In this document: in pieces, positions 1 to 5,737 of the stretch
Position numbering within the stretch: position 1 is the stretch's first letter
Layout of the letters: every line of letters begins with the position of its first letter
NCBI GenBank assembly: GCA_009693345.1
Contig: SHXL01000081.1
Coordinates: forward strand, 1-11,308
Reading direction: 5' to 3'
Length of the DNA stretch: 11,308 nucleotides
DNA from: Betaproteobacteria bacterium
Lineage (GTDB): Bacteria; Pseudomonadota; Gammaproteobacteria; Burkholderiales; SG8-39
Notes under the pieces: model-generated
What the model was told of the DNA's origin: nothing
Databases searched by the model: none
The model's input: the letters and a program-made list of their open reading frames with translations, nothing else
Program-made: the position numbers and the translations under genes

Positions 1-498
1 CGCCTCGACCAGGCCTGGCTGGACGCGAACGGCGGTCTCGAAGCACTCCCTCGCTTTTCCGGTGTTTCTCTGGTCCTTGAATATGCACCCGAGATTGTTG
101 GCGGCTTGTGCATCGCCTGGATCGAGAGCCAAAACCGCCTGATAGCTTGGAATCGCCTCTTCATGTCGTGCGGCGGCCGCCAGCGTCGTCGCGAGTAGAG
201 CGTGGAATGCAACCTCGCTGGGACGCAGAGCGACCGCTTTGCGCAGCAGATCAACGGCCCTCCCATGGTCGCCGCAGGAATGCGCAACGTTGCCGAGAAA
301 ATACAGCGCATCGTGATGATCCGGCTGCAGTTGCAATATCTGCTGATAGCACTGCTCGGCCTGCGCCATCTCGCCCGCCATCTGGGCGGCGTAACCCTGA
401 CGCACCAGGTCGTCAAGTTGTTCATCGACCGCGGGCGTCGCTGCGACGCGTTTCGAATCGTCGTGCTTGCCGATTGAAAATCTGCTTAACAGGTTCAT
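1..498 (-). CDS. TPR-repeat protein, N-terminal part (runs off the left edge)
   Basis: Reading the minus strand from the ATG at 498-496 gives 166 codons with no stop up to the window edge, so only the N-terminal part is present. After a polar start (about residues 1-25) there are four tetratricopeptide repeats. The repeat-ending prolines fall at residues 59, 93, 127 and 161, an exact 34-residue period. Typical TPR positions are visible, such as A-x-x-x-Y/L followed by A at the turn (AEQCYQQILQLQPD, AVDLLRKAVALRP, AIPSYQAVLALDP). There is no signal peptide or membrane segment, so it is probably cytoplasmic. TPRs bind proteins or peptides; a catalytic domain may follow outside the window. No strong ribosome binding site precedes the ATG. 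It is transcribed away from the neighbouring catabolic operon and is probably unrelated to it. Its codon use is less GC-biased than that operon's. Confidence 0.85.
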   Translation of the reverse strand, partial: MNLLSRFSIGKHDDSKRVAATPAVDEQLDDLVRQGYAAQMAGEMAQAEQCYQQILQLQPDHHDALYFLGNVAHSCGDHGRAVDLLRKAVALRPSEVAFHALLATTLAAAARHEEAIPSYQAVLALDPGDAQAANNLGCIFKDQRNTGKARECFETAVRVQPGLVEA

Positions 499-528
499 CA
501 GTCGCTCGAGAAGCAAATCACCAAGAAA

Positions 529-557
529 AGCATATACCTGTAGATGCAAACCTCCAA
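529..557 (-). promoter_or_regulatory. Candidate sigma70-type promoter for the TPR gene
   Basis: On the minus strand TTGGAG (557-552) is followed after 17 bp by TATGCT (534-529). The hexamers match the TTGACA and TATAAT consensus at 3 of 6 and 4 of 6 positions. Transcription would start near 522, leaving a leader of about 24 nt before the ATG at 498. The match is modest and could be chance in an AT-richer gap. Confidence 0.25.
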
Positions 558-580
558 TGCTGGATGACGCTCGGCGGGGC

Positions 581-586
581 TATACT
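581..586 (+). promoter_or_regulatory. Candidate -10 box (TATACT) directly upstream of the ligase gene
   Basis: TATACT follows a G-rich run and ends 9 bp before the ATG at 596. It matches TATAAT at 5 of 6 positions. No good -35 hexamer lies 16-18 bp upstream. If used, transcription would begin at about 592-594, giving a leaderless or nearly leaderless mRNA, which fits the lack of a Shine-Dalgarno sequence here. The aceE-type gene has a very similar arrangement. Confidence 0.35.
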
Positions 587-595
587 TTCACCACC

Positions 596-2245
596 ATGGG
601 CGCGAAGCGCAATCCTTTCGAGACGAACCTCGACAAGAACCCGGCCAACCACGCGCCGCTGACGCCCCTGGGGTTCATCGAGCGTACGGCGGCGGTTTAT
701 CCGCAGCGGATTTCGGTGATCCATGGCGCGAGGCGCTATACGTGGCAGGAGACGTATGCGCGCTGCCGGCGGTTGGCCTCCGCCTTGTCGAAGCGGGGCG
801 TCGGCACGGGCGATGCCGTGGCGGTGATGCTCGCGAACACGCCGGAGATGTACGAATGCCACTTCGGAGTGCCGATGACCGGCGGGGTGCTGCTGTCGCT
901 CAATACGCGCCTCGACGCCGAGGCCATCGCGTTCATGCTCGAACATGGCGGCGCGAAGCTGCTGATCACGGACCGCGAGTTCTCGCCGACGGTGAAGGGG
1001 GCGCTGGCAAAGCTGAAAGCGAAGCCGCAGGTGATCGACGTGGATGACCCGGAGTATTCGGGCGCGGGCGAGCGCCTGGGCGAGAAAACCTACGAGGCGC
1101 TGCTCGCGGAAGGCGATCCGGAGTTCGCCTGGAAATGGCCGGCGGACGAATGGAATGCGATCTCGCTCAATTACACCTCCGGCACGACGGGCGATCCCAA
1201 GGGCGTGGTCTACCACCACCGCGGCGCATACCTGAACGCGGTCTGCAACATCGTCACCTGGGGCATGCCGCATCACTCGGTGTACCTGTGGACGCTGCCG
1301 ATGTTCCACTGCAACGGCTGGTGCTTCGCCTGGACGATGGCGGCGAACGCCGGAACCAATGTATGTCTTCGCAAAGTTGAAGCCGGTTTCATTTTTGAAA
1401 AAATAAAACAGCATAAAGTTACCCATTATTGCGGCGCGCCGATCGTGCATTCGTCGCTGATCAACGTCCCGGAAGAAATGAAGCGGGGCATCACGCACAA
1501 GGTGAGCGGCATGGTGGCGGCGGCGGCGCCGCCAGCAGCGATGATCGAGGGCATGGAGAAGCTCGGCTTCGATATCACGCACGTCTACGGGCTCACCGAG
1601 ACCTACGGCCCGGCGACGGTCTGCGCCAAGCACGAGGAATGGAACGCGCTCGACATCGGCGAGCGCACGCGCCTGAACGGCCGCCAGGGCGTGCGCTACC
1701 TGATGGAGGAGGGGCTCTCGGTGATGGACCCGGAGACGATGCAGCCCGTGCCGGCGGACGGCGAGACGATGGGCGAAATCATGTTCCGCGGGAATATCAC
1801 GATGAAGGGCTACCTCAAGAACCCGTCGGCTACGCAGAAGACGTTCGCCGGCGGCTGGTTCCACTCGGGGGATCTCGCCGTACTGCATGAAGATGGGTAT
1901 GTCAAGATCAAGGACCGTTCAAAGGACGTCATCATTTCGGGCGGCGAAAACATTTCCTCGCTCGAGGTGGAGGACGTCCTTTATCGCCATCCCGCGGTGC
2001 TCGCGGCGGCCGTCGTCGCCATGCCGGATGCGAAATGGGGCGAAACTCCGTGTGCATTTGTCGAACTGAAGGAAAATACAAAAATAACGGAGAAAGAAAT
2101 CATCGAGTTCTGCCGCGCTCACCTGGCGAAATTCAAGGCGCCGCGCGCGGTGGTGTTCGGCGAAGTGCCCAAGACCTCAACCGGCAAGATCCAGAAGTTC
2201 GTGCTGCGGGAGAAAGCCAAGTCCGCGGCGGCGATCGATTCTTGA
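596..2245 (+). CDS. AMP-forming acyl-CoA synthetase (fatty/organic acid-CoA ligase)
   Basis: A 549-residue member of the adenylate-forming (AMP-binding) superfamily. It activates a carboxylate with ATP to an acyl-adenylate and transfers it to CoA; expected to be cytoplasmic. Visible motifs: P-loop YTSGTTGDPKG at 193-203, the aromatic and Cys-rich LPMFHCNGWCFAW segment at 234-246, YGLTET at 331-336, the hinge/A8 region DRSKDVIISGGENIS at 440-454, and the catalytic lysine in STGKIQ (K531). The whole domain set is intact and the length is normal for the medium-chain (AlkK) and methylmercaptopropionate (DmdB) ligase group, which it resembles. The start at 596 is chosen because the family begins with a short N-x-x-LDKNPANxxPLTPL block. 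Upstream in-frame codons (ATG at 557 or earlier) would add unrelated residues. There is no Shine-Dalgarno. It is the first gene of the operon; the stop codon overlaps the ribosome binding site of the crotonase. The acyl substrate is not predictable. An AT-rich codon island lies at residues 256-280. Confidence 0.93.
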   Translation: MGAKRNPFETNLDKNPANHAPLTPLGFIERTAAVYPQRISVIHGARRYTWQETYARCRRLASALSKRGVGTGDAVAVMLANTPEMYECHFGVPMTGGVLLSLNTRLDAEAIAFMLEHGGAKLLITDREFSPTVKGALAKLKAKPQVIDVDDPEYSGAGERLGEKTYEALLAEGDPEFAWKWPADEWNAISLNYTSGTTGDPKGVVYHHRGAYLNAVCNIVTWGMPHHSVYLWTLPMFHCNGWCFAWTMAANAGTNVCLRKVEAGFIFEKIKQHKVTHYCGAPIVHSSLINVPEEMKRGITHKVSGMVAAAAPPAAMIEGMEKLGFDITHVYGLTETYGPATVCAKHEEWNALDIGERTRLNGRQGVRYLMEEGLSVMDPETMQPVPADGETMGEIMFRGNITMKGYLKNPSATQKTFAGGWFHSGDLAVLHEDGYVKIKDRSKDVIISGGENISSLEVEDVLYRHPAVLAAAVVAMPDAKWGETPCAFVELKENTKITEKEIIEFCRAHLAKFKAPRAVVFGEVPKTSTGKIQKFVLREKAKSAAAIDS

Positions 2246-2255
2246 GGAATTCGAC

Positions 2256-3053
2256 ATGAGTGCAAAGCCCCAGGAGCAGCAGCCCGTCCTGCTGCGCGAA
2301 GACCGCGACGGCATCGCCACGCTCACCATGAACCGGCCGCAGCAGATGAACCTGCTCACGTCCGGGATGCTGATTGCCCTTCAGGATGCTTTCGATTCGA
2401 TACAGAAAAATCCGGACGTAAGAGTCGTCGTGCTCGCCGCGACGGGCAAGGGCTTTTGTGCCGGCCATGACCTGAAGGAAATCCGCGCGCTCGGCGACCA
2501 GGCGAAGATCGCAGGCCTGTTCGGCCAATGCAGCCGGATGATGATGACGATTCAGAAGCTGCCGCAGCCGGTGATCGCGAAAGTGCAGGGTGCGGCGGCG
2601 GCGGCGGGTTGCCAGCTCGTCGCGCAATGTGACCTTGCGGTCGCCGCCGAAACCGCGAAATTCGTCACCTCCGGCGTGAGTTGGGGATTTTTCTGCTCGA
2701 CGCCGGGCGTCGCCATCGGGCGTAACCTTCTGCGCAAGCACGCGATGGAGATGCTGCTGACGGGCGAGCCGATTAGCGCGCAGCGGGCGCTGGAGTGGGG
2801 ATTGGTCAACAAGGTCGTTGGAGCCGATGCGCTTGATCATGAAACGCTTTCCTTGGCCAGGACCATCGCTGCCAAGCCACCCGCGACGGTGATCGCGGGA
2901 AAGCGCGCCTTCTACCAGCAGATGGACATGGACCTGCCGCAGGCCTATGCGCTCGCCGGGCAGGTCATCTCGTCGGATTTCGCCCATCCTGAAGGCAAGG
3001 AAGGGATGAACGCCTTCATCGAGAAGCGCCCGCCGGACTGGAGTAGTCCGTGA
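2256..3053 (+). CDS. Crotonase-family protein (enoyl-CoA hydratase/isomerase-like, ECHDC3-type)
   Basis: 265 residues of the crotonase fold. The N-terminal beta segment (DGIATLTMNRPQQMN, 19-32), the oxyanion-hole block around GKGFCAGHDLKEI (64-76) and the second block at 111-121 (QGAAAAAGCQL) are clear. Classic hydratases carry catalytic glutamates in GGCEL and in QPEI (rat Glu144 and Glu164). By hand alignment these positions are Q120 and G140 here, so simple water addition to an enoyl-CoA is doubtful. The C-terminal half (FFCSTPGVAIGR, 145-156; LTGEPISAQRALEWGL, 168-183) resembles the ECHDC3 subgroup, whose reaction is poorly defined. The ATG has a good ribosome binding site, GAGGA at 2244-2248, spaced 7 bp and overlapping the ligase stop codon. 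The gene overlaps the next by 4 bp (GTGA). It may bind, isomerise or hydrolyse the acyl-CoA made by its neighbour. 'Enoyl-CoA hydratase' should be taken as a family name only. Confidence 0.9.
   Translation: MSAKPQEQQPVLLREDRDGIATLTMNRPQQMNLLTSGMLIALQDAFDSIQKNPDVRVVVLAATGKGFCAGHDLKEIRALGDQAKIAGLFGQCSRMMMTIQKLPQPVIAKVQGAAAAAGCQLVAQCDLAVAAETAKFVTSGVSWGFFCSTPGVAIGRNLLRKHAMEMLLTGEPISAQRALEWGLVNKVVGADALDHETLSLARTIAAKPPATVIAGKRAFYQQMDMDLPQAYALAGQVISSDFAHPEGKEGMNAFIEKRPPDWSSP
3034..3050 (+). other. Perfect 6-bp hairpin with the Shine-Dalgarno in its loop
   Basis: CGGACT (3034-3039) pairs perfectly with AGTCCG (3045-3050), leaving the 5-nt loop GGAGT. The loop contains the GGAG ribosome binding site (3040-3043) of the next gene, and the last stem base is the first base of its GTG start. 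Ribosomes finishing the crotonase gene would melt it. It may therefore enforce translational coupling, though chance in a GC-rich end sequence is possible. Confidence 0.5.
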
Positions 3054-4240
3054 AGCTGCAAGGCCTGCGCGTGGTGGATCTGTCGCTGTTCCTGCCGGGT
3101 CCGCTGATGACGCAATTCATGGCGGACCACGGCGCCGAGGTGATCAAGGTCGAATCGCTGCACGAAGGCGAGCCGAACCGGAACATCGGCGCGAAGCGCG
3201 GCGGCGTCAGCGTCTACTTCGCCAATACGCACCGCGGCAAGAAGAGCCTTGCGCTCAACCTGAAGGATCCGGCCGGCGTCGAGGTGCTGATGCGCCTGGC
3301 CGAAAAATCGGACGTCATGGTCGAGGCGTTCCGTCCGGGCGTGGTCGATCGCCTGGGCATCGGCTATCGCCAGGTCGCCGCGCGCGCACCGCAAATCGTC
3401 TACGCCTCGATCGCCGCATTCGGCCAGAGCGGGCCCTATCGCGACCTCGCGGCCCACGACCTCGCAACCGAGGCGATGACCGGCGTGCTGTCGCTCAGCC
3501 GGGGCGGGGACGGCAGGCCGGCGATTCCCGCGCTCGCCAATGCCGACATGCTCGCCTCGATGATGGCGCTCTCGGGCGTGCTGATGGCGCTCTACCGCAG
3601 GAAGGAAACAGGGCGCGGCGATTACCTCGACATGGCGATGGCCGACAGCCTGCTCGCCTGCCTGCCGAACAGCATGGGTACCGCCATGACCGGGCGCCGC
3701 CAGCCGGTGCTGAAGGAGGAGCGCGCGCTGGGCGGCAACGCGCTCTACGACATCTACGAGACGAAGGACGGCGAATTCATCGCGCTCGCCGGACAGGAAT
3801 TGAAATTTGCGAAAAACCTGCTGGAGCCGCTCGGCCGACCGGATCTGGTGAGACTCTGCGAGCTGCCGCCGGGACCGGGGCAGAATCCGGTACGCGAATT
3901 TCTTGTTGGTATTTTCAAGGAGAAGAAGAAAGCAGAGTGGGTCGAATGGTTCAGGGGCAGGGACGTTGCGTTCGCGCCCCTGAAAACCCTGCCCGAAGTG
4001 CTGGAGGATCCGCATTTCAAGGCGCGCGGCATGGTTCTCCGGGACGCGCGCGGCTGGGACCATCTCGGCGTGCCGATCAAGTTCACCGATGAGCCGGCGC
4101 AGCCGAATTTCGATCCACCGGCCCACGGCCGGCATTCGTCGGAAATCCTGCGCGACCTCGGTTATAGTGAGGACGACATCGGTAAGCTGAAAGCAGGCGA
4201 TGTCATCAAGGACGCGGCACCGGGAGAACTTCTTGCCTGA
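3050..4240 (+). CDS. CaiB/BaiF family protein, alpha-methylacyl-CoA racemase-like
   Basis: 396 residues of the family III CoA-transferase fold, which includes CoA-transferases and alpha-methylacyl-CoA racemases (AMACR). The N-terminal LxGLRVVDLSLFLPGPL block, FRPGVVDRLGIG (94-105), FGQSGPY (124-130) and GRGDYLDMAMADS (188-200) are typical. Aligned by hand to mycobacterial MCR as I remember it, R91, H126, D156 and E241 correspond to R101, H136 (in AAHDL), D166 (in LANAD) and E250 (in AGQEL). The first three have identical spacing. That favours a racemase over a transferase, since transferases need only the Asp. A racemase would invert the 2-methyl centre of an acyl-CoA so that it can enter beta-oxidation. 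GTG start at 3050, GGAG spaced 6 bp, overlapping the crotonase stop. The 3' end overlaps the livG start by 8 bp at TTGCCTGA. AT-rich codon patches occur near 3800-3820 and 3895-3935. Confidence 0.9.
   Translation: MKLQGLRVVDLSLFLPGPLMTQFMADHGAEVIKVESLHEGEPNRNIGAKRGGVSVYFANTHRGKKSLALNLKDPAGVEVLMRLAEKSDVMVEAFRPGVVDRLGIGYRQVAARAPQIVYASIAAFGQSGPYRDLAAHDLATEAMTGVLSLSRGGDGRPAIPALANADMLASMMALSGVLMALYRRKETGRGDYLDMAMADSLLACLPNSMGTAMTGRRQPVLKEERALGGNALYDIYETKDGEFIALAGQELKFAKNLLEPLGRPDLVRLCELPPGPGQNPVREFLVGIFKEKKKAEWVEWFRGRDVAFAPLKTLPEVLEDPHFKARGMVLRDARGWDHLGVPIKFTDEPAQPNFDPPAHGRHSSEILRDLGYSEDDIGKLKAGDVIKDAAPGELLA
4222..4226 (+). promoter_or_regulatory. Ribosome binding site deciding a TTG start for livG
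   Basis: GGGAG at 4222-4226 lies 6 bp before TTG 4233-4235, an ideal spacing. The upstream in-frame ATG at 4200 has no comparable site and would add eleven arginine-rich residues not typical of LivG N-termini. Confidence 0.6.
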
Positions 4241-4988
4241 CGATGTAATACTCGAGACAAAAGGATTGACAAAGGAGTTCAAGGGCTTCGTTGCGGTCCA
4301 GAACGTGTCCCTGTCCGTTCGCCGCGGCAGCATTCACGCGCTGATCGGGCCCAATGGCGCCGGCAAGACCACCTGTTTCAACCTGTTGTCCCACTTCCTC
4401 GAGCCGACACGCGGCCAGATTCTCTACAACGGCCGCGAGATCACCGGCCTCAGCCCGGCAGGCATCGCGCGCATGGGATTGGTGCGGTCGTTCCAGATTT
4501 CGGCGGTGTTTCCGCACCTGACCGTGCTCGATAACGTGCGCATCGCGCTGCAACGCAAGCGCGGCGGGTCCTTCGATTTCTGGCGCGCCGGGGGCGTGCT
4601 GGACGAGCTGAACGCGAAGGCGCGCGAGTTGATCGAATCGGTGGGCCTGGCTGAGTTGGAATCCGCGGCCGCGGTGGAGCTGCCCTACGGGCGCAAGCGC
4701 GCCCTCGAGATCGCCACCACGCTCGCGCTCGACCCGGAAATGATGCTGCTGGACGAACCCACTGCCGGGATGGCGCAGCAGGATGTCGAGCGCATTTCGG
4801 CGCTGATCAAGAAAGCCGCGGTGAGCCGCACCGTGCTGATGGTCGAGCACAACCTGTCGGTGGTGGAGCATTTGTCGGACCGCATCACGGTGCTGCAGCG
4901 GGGCGAGATCCTCGCCGAAGGCGACTACAAGACGGTCTCGGCGAACCCGGAAGTGATCCAGGCCTATCTCGGAGCGGGTCATGGCTGA
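4233..4988 (+). CDS. livG: Branched-chain amino acid-type ABC transporter ATP-binding protein LivG
   Basis: 251 residues from the TTG start (262 if ATG 4200 is used). A cytoplasmic ATPase that powers a Liv/HAAT-type importer together with LivF. Walker A GPNGAGKTT is at 39-47 and the Q-loop RSFQ at 85-88. The degenerate LivG signature LPYGRKRALE, in place of LSGGQ, is at 150-159. Walker B LLDEPT is at 172-177 and the H-loop in MVEHN at 203-207. All catalytic elements are intact. The stretch between Q-loop and signature (QRKRGGSFDFWR) is the usual LivG insertion. It overlaps the racemase-like gene by 8 bp and livF by 8 bp, so the three are probably translationally coupled. The TTG start might reduce its output. 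Liv-type importers carry amino acids but also aromatic acids, amides and other organic acids. In this operon a carboxylate that the ligase can activate is the likely cargo. Confidence 0.94.
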   Translation: MPDDVILETKGLTKEFKGFVAVQNVSLSVRRGSIHALIGPNGAGKTTCFNLLSHFLEPTRGQILYNGREITGLSPAGIARMGLVRSFQISAVFPHLTVLDNVRIALQRKRGGSFDFWRAGGVLDELNAKARELIESVGLAELESAAAVELPYGRKRALEIATTLALDPEMMLLDEPTAGMAQQDVERISALIKKAAVSRTVLMVEHNLSVVEHLSDRITVLQRGEILAEGDYKTVSANPEVIQAYLGAGHG

Positions 4989-5706
4989 GCCGGCGAACCA
5001 GCCTTACACATCGCTGCTGGCGACGAAAGGGCTCAACGCCTGGTACGGCGAGTCGCACATTCTGCACGGGGTGGATTTCGAGGTGCGGGGCGGCGAGGTG
5101 GTGACGCTGCTCGGGCGCAACGGCGCCGGCAAGACCACGACGCTGAAGTCCATCATGGGCATGGTGGAGCGCCGCCAAGGTTCCGTTCGTTTCAAGGGTT
5201 CCGAAATTACGGAACTCACTTCCAACAGAATTGCCGGCCTCGGAATCGCCATTTGCCCGGAGGAACGCGGCATTTTCGCCAGCCTGAACGTGGAAGAGAA
5301 CCTGCTGCTGCCGCCGGAAGTCGCGCCCGGGGGGCTCAGCCTGGATCGGATCTACGAGCTTTTCCCGAACCTCAAGGAGCGCCTCAAGAGCCAGGGCACG
5401 AAGCTCTCCGGCGGCGAGCAGCAGATGCTCGCCATCGGGCGTATCCTGCGCACCGGGGCGAAGATGCTGCTGCTGGACGAGCCCACCGAGGGCCTCGCGC
5501 CGGTGATCGTGCAGCAGATCGGGCGCACCATCGCGCGCCTGAAATCCGAAGGCTTCACGATCCTGCTGGTGGAGCAGAATTTCCGCTTCGCCTCGACGGT
5601 CGCCGACCGGCACTACGTGATGGAGAGCGGCAGAGTGGTGGACATGATTTCCAACGCGCAGCTCGATGCAAACATGCACAAGCTGCACGAGTATCTCGGG
5701 GTTTGA
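4981..5706 (+). CDS. livF: Branched-chain amino acid-type ABC transporter ATP-binding protein LivF
   Basis: 241 residues, the second ATPase of the importer; it forms a heterodimer with LivG on the inner face of the membrane. It shows Walker A GRNGAGKTT at 45-53, ABC signature LSGGEQQML at 142-150 and Walker B MLLLDEPTEGLAP at 162-173. VEQN is at 197-200, where LivF proteins characteristically have Gln in place of the H-loop His. The N-terminal WYGESHILHGVDFEV block is typical. The ATG at 4981 overlaps the livG stop by 8 bp, and GGAG at 4971-4974 is spaced 6 bp. The coding sequence at about 5180-5260 uses many A/T-ending codons (GTT, CGT, ATT, ACT, AGA) unlike the rest. Length is normal for the family. 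Confidence 0.95.
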   Translation: MAEPANQPYTSLLATKGLNAWYGESHILHGVDFEVRGGEVVTLLGRNGAGKTTTLKSIMGMVERRQGSVRFKGSEITELTSNRIAGLGIAICPEERGIFASLNVEENLLLPPEVAPGGLSLDRIYELFPNLKERLKSQGTKLSGGEQQMLAIGRILRTGAKMLLLDEPTEGLAPVIVQQIGRTIARLKSEGFTILLVEQNFRFASTVADRHYVMESGRVVDMISNAQLDANMHKLHEYLGV

Positions 5707-5723
5707 AGGTTACGATTTTTCAC

Positions 5724-5728
5724 AGGAG
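5724..5728 (+). promoter_or_regulatory. Ribosome binding site fixing the binding-protein start
   Basis: AGGAG at 5724-5728 lies 9 bp before ATG 5738. It selects this codon over the in-frame ATG at 5666, which lies inside livF and would destroy the signal peptide. The 31-bp gap is AT-rich but shows no convincing promoter. Confidence 0.65.
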
Positions 5729-5737
5729 AAACAGGCA

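Larger units (their letters stand above)
499..595. promoter_or_regulatory. Divergent intergenic region
   Basis: This 97-bp gap separates the leftward TPR gene from the rightward ligase operon, so it should hold promoters for both. Candidate elements are listed separately. It is more AT-rich than the flanking coding sequence, especially at 511-560. I see no clear operator repeat and no regulator gene beside it. Confidence 0.6.

Noticed and set aside
498..533. Possible 11-residue leader peptide (ATG 533) whose TGA overlaps the TPR start as TGATG
   Set aside because: No ribosome binding site at a suitable distance, and the best promoter candidate would start transcription downstream of this ATG.
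108..662. Plus-strand open frames over the TPR gene and divergent gap
   Set aside because: The minus strand here encodes clear TPR repeats, while the plus-strand translations are Arg/Pro-rich with no domain.
518..1888. Long minus-strand open frame of 456 codons opposite the ligase gene
   Set aside because: It is Arg/His/Ala-rich with no recognisable domain and lies opposite a well-conserved gene; such antisense frames arise from high third-position GC.
2945..4333. Minus-strand open frame of 462 codons opposite the crotonase and racemase-like genes
   Set aside because: Low-complexity shadow frame crossing three real genes, with no family motif and no plausible start signal.
5703..5737. Internal promoter before the binding-protein gene (TTGAAG at 5703)
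   Set aside because: No -10-like hexamer occurs at 16-18 bp spacing; the region is better explained as a ribosome binding site and spacer.
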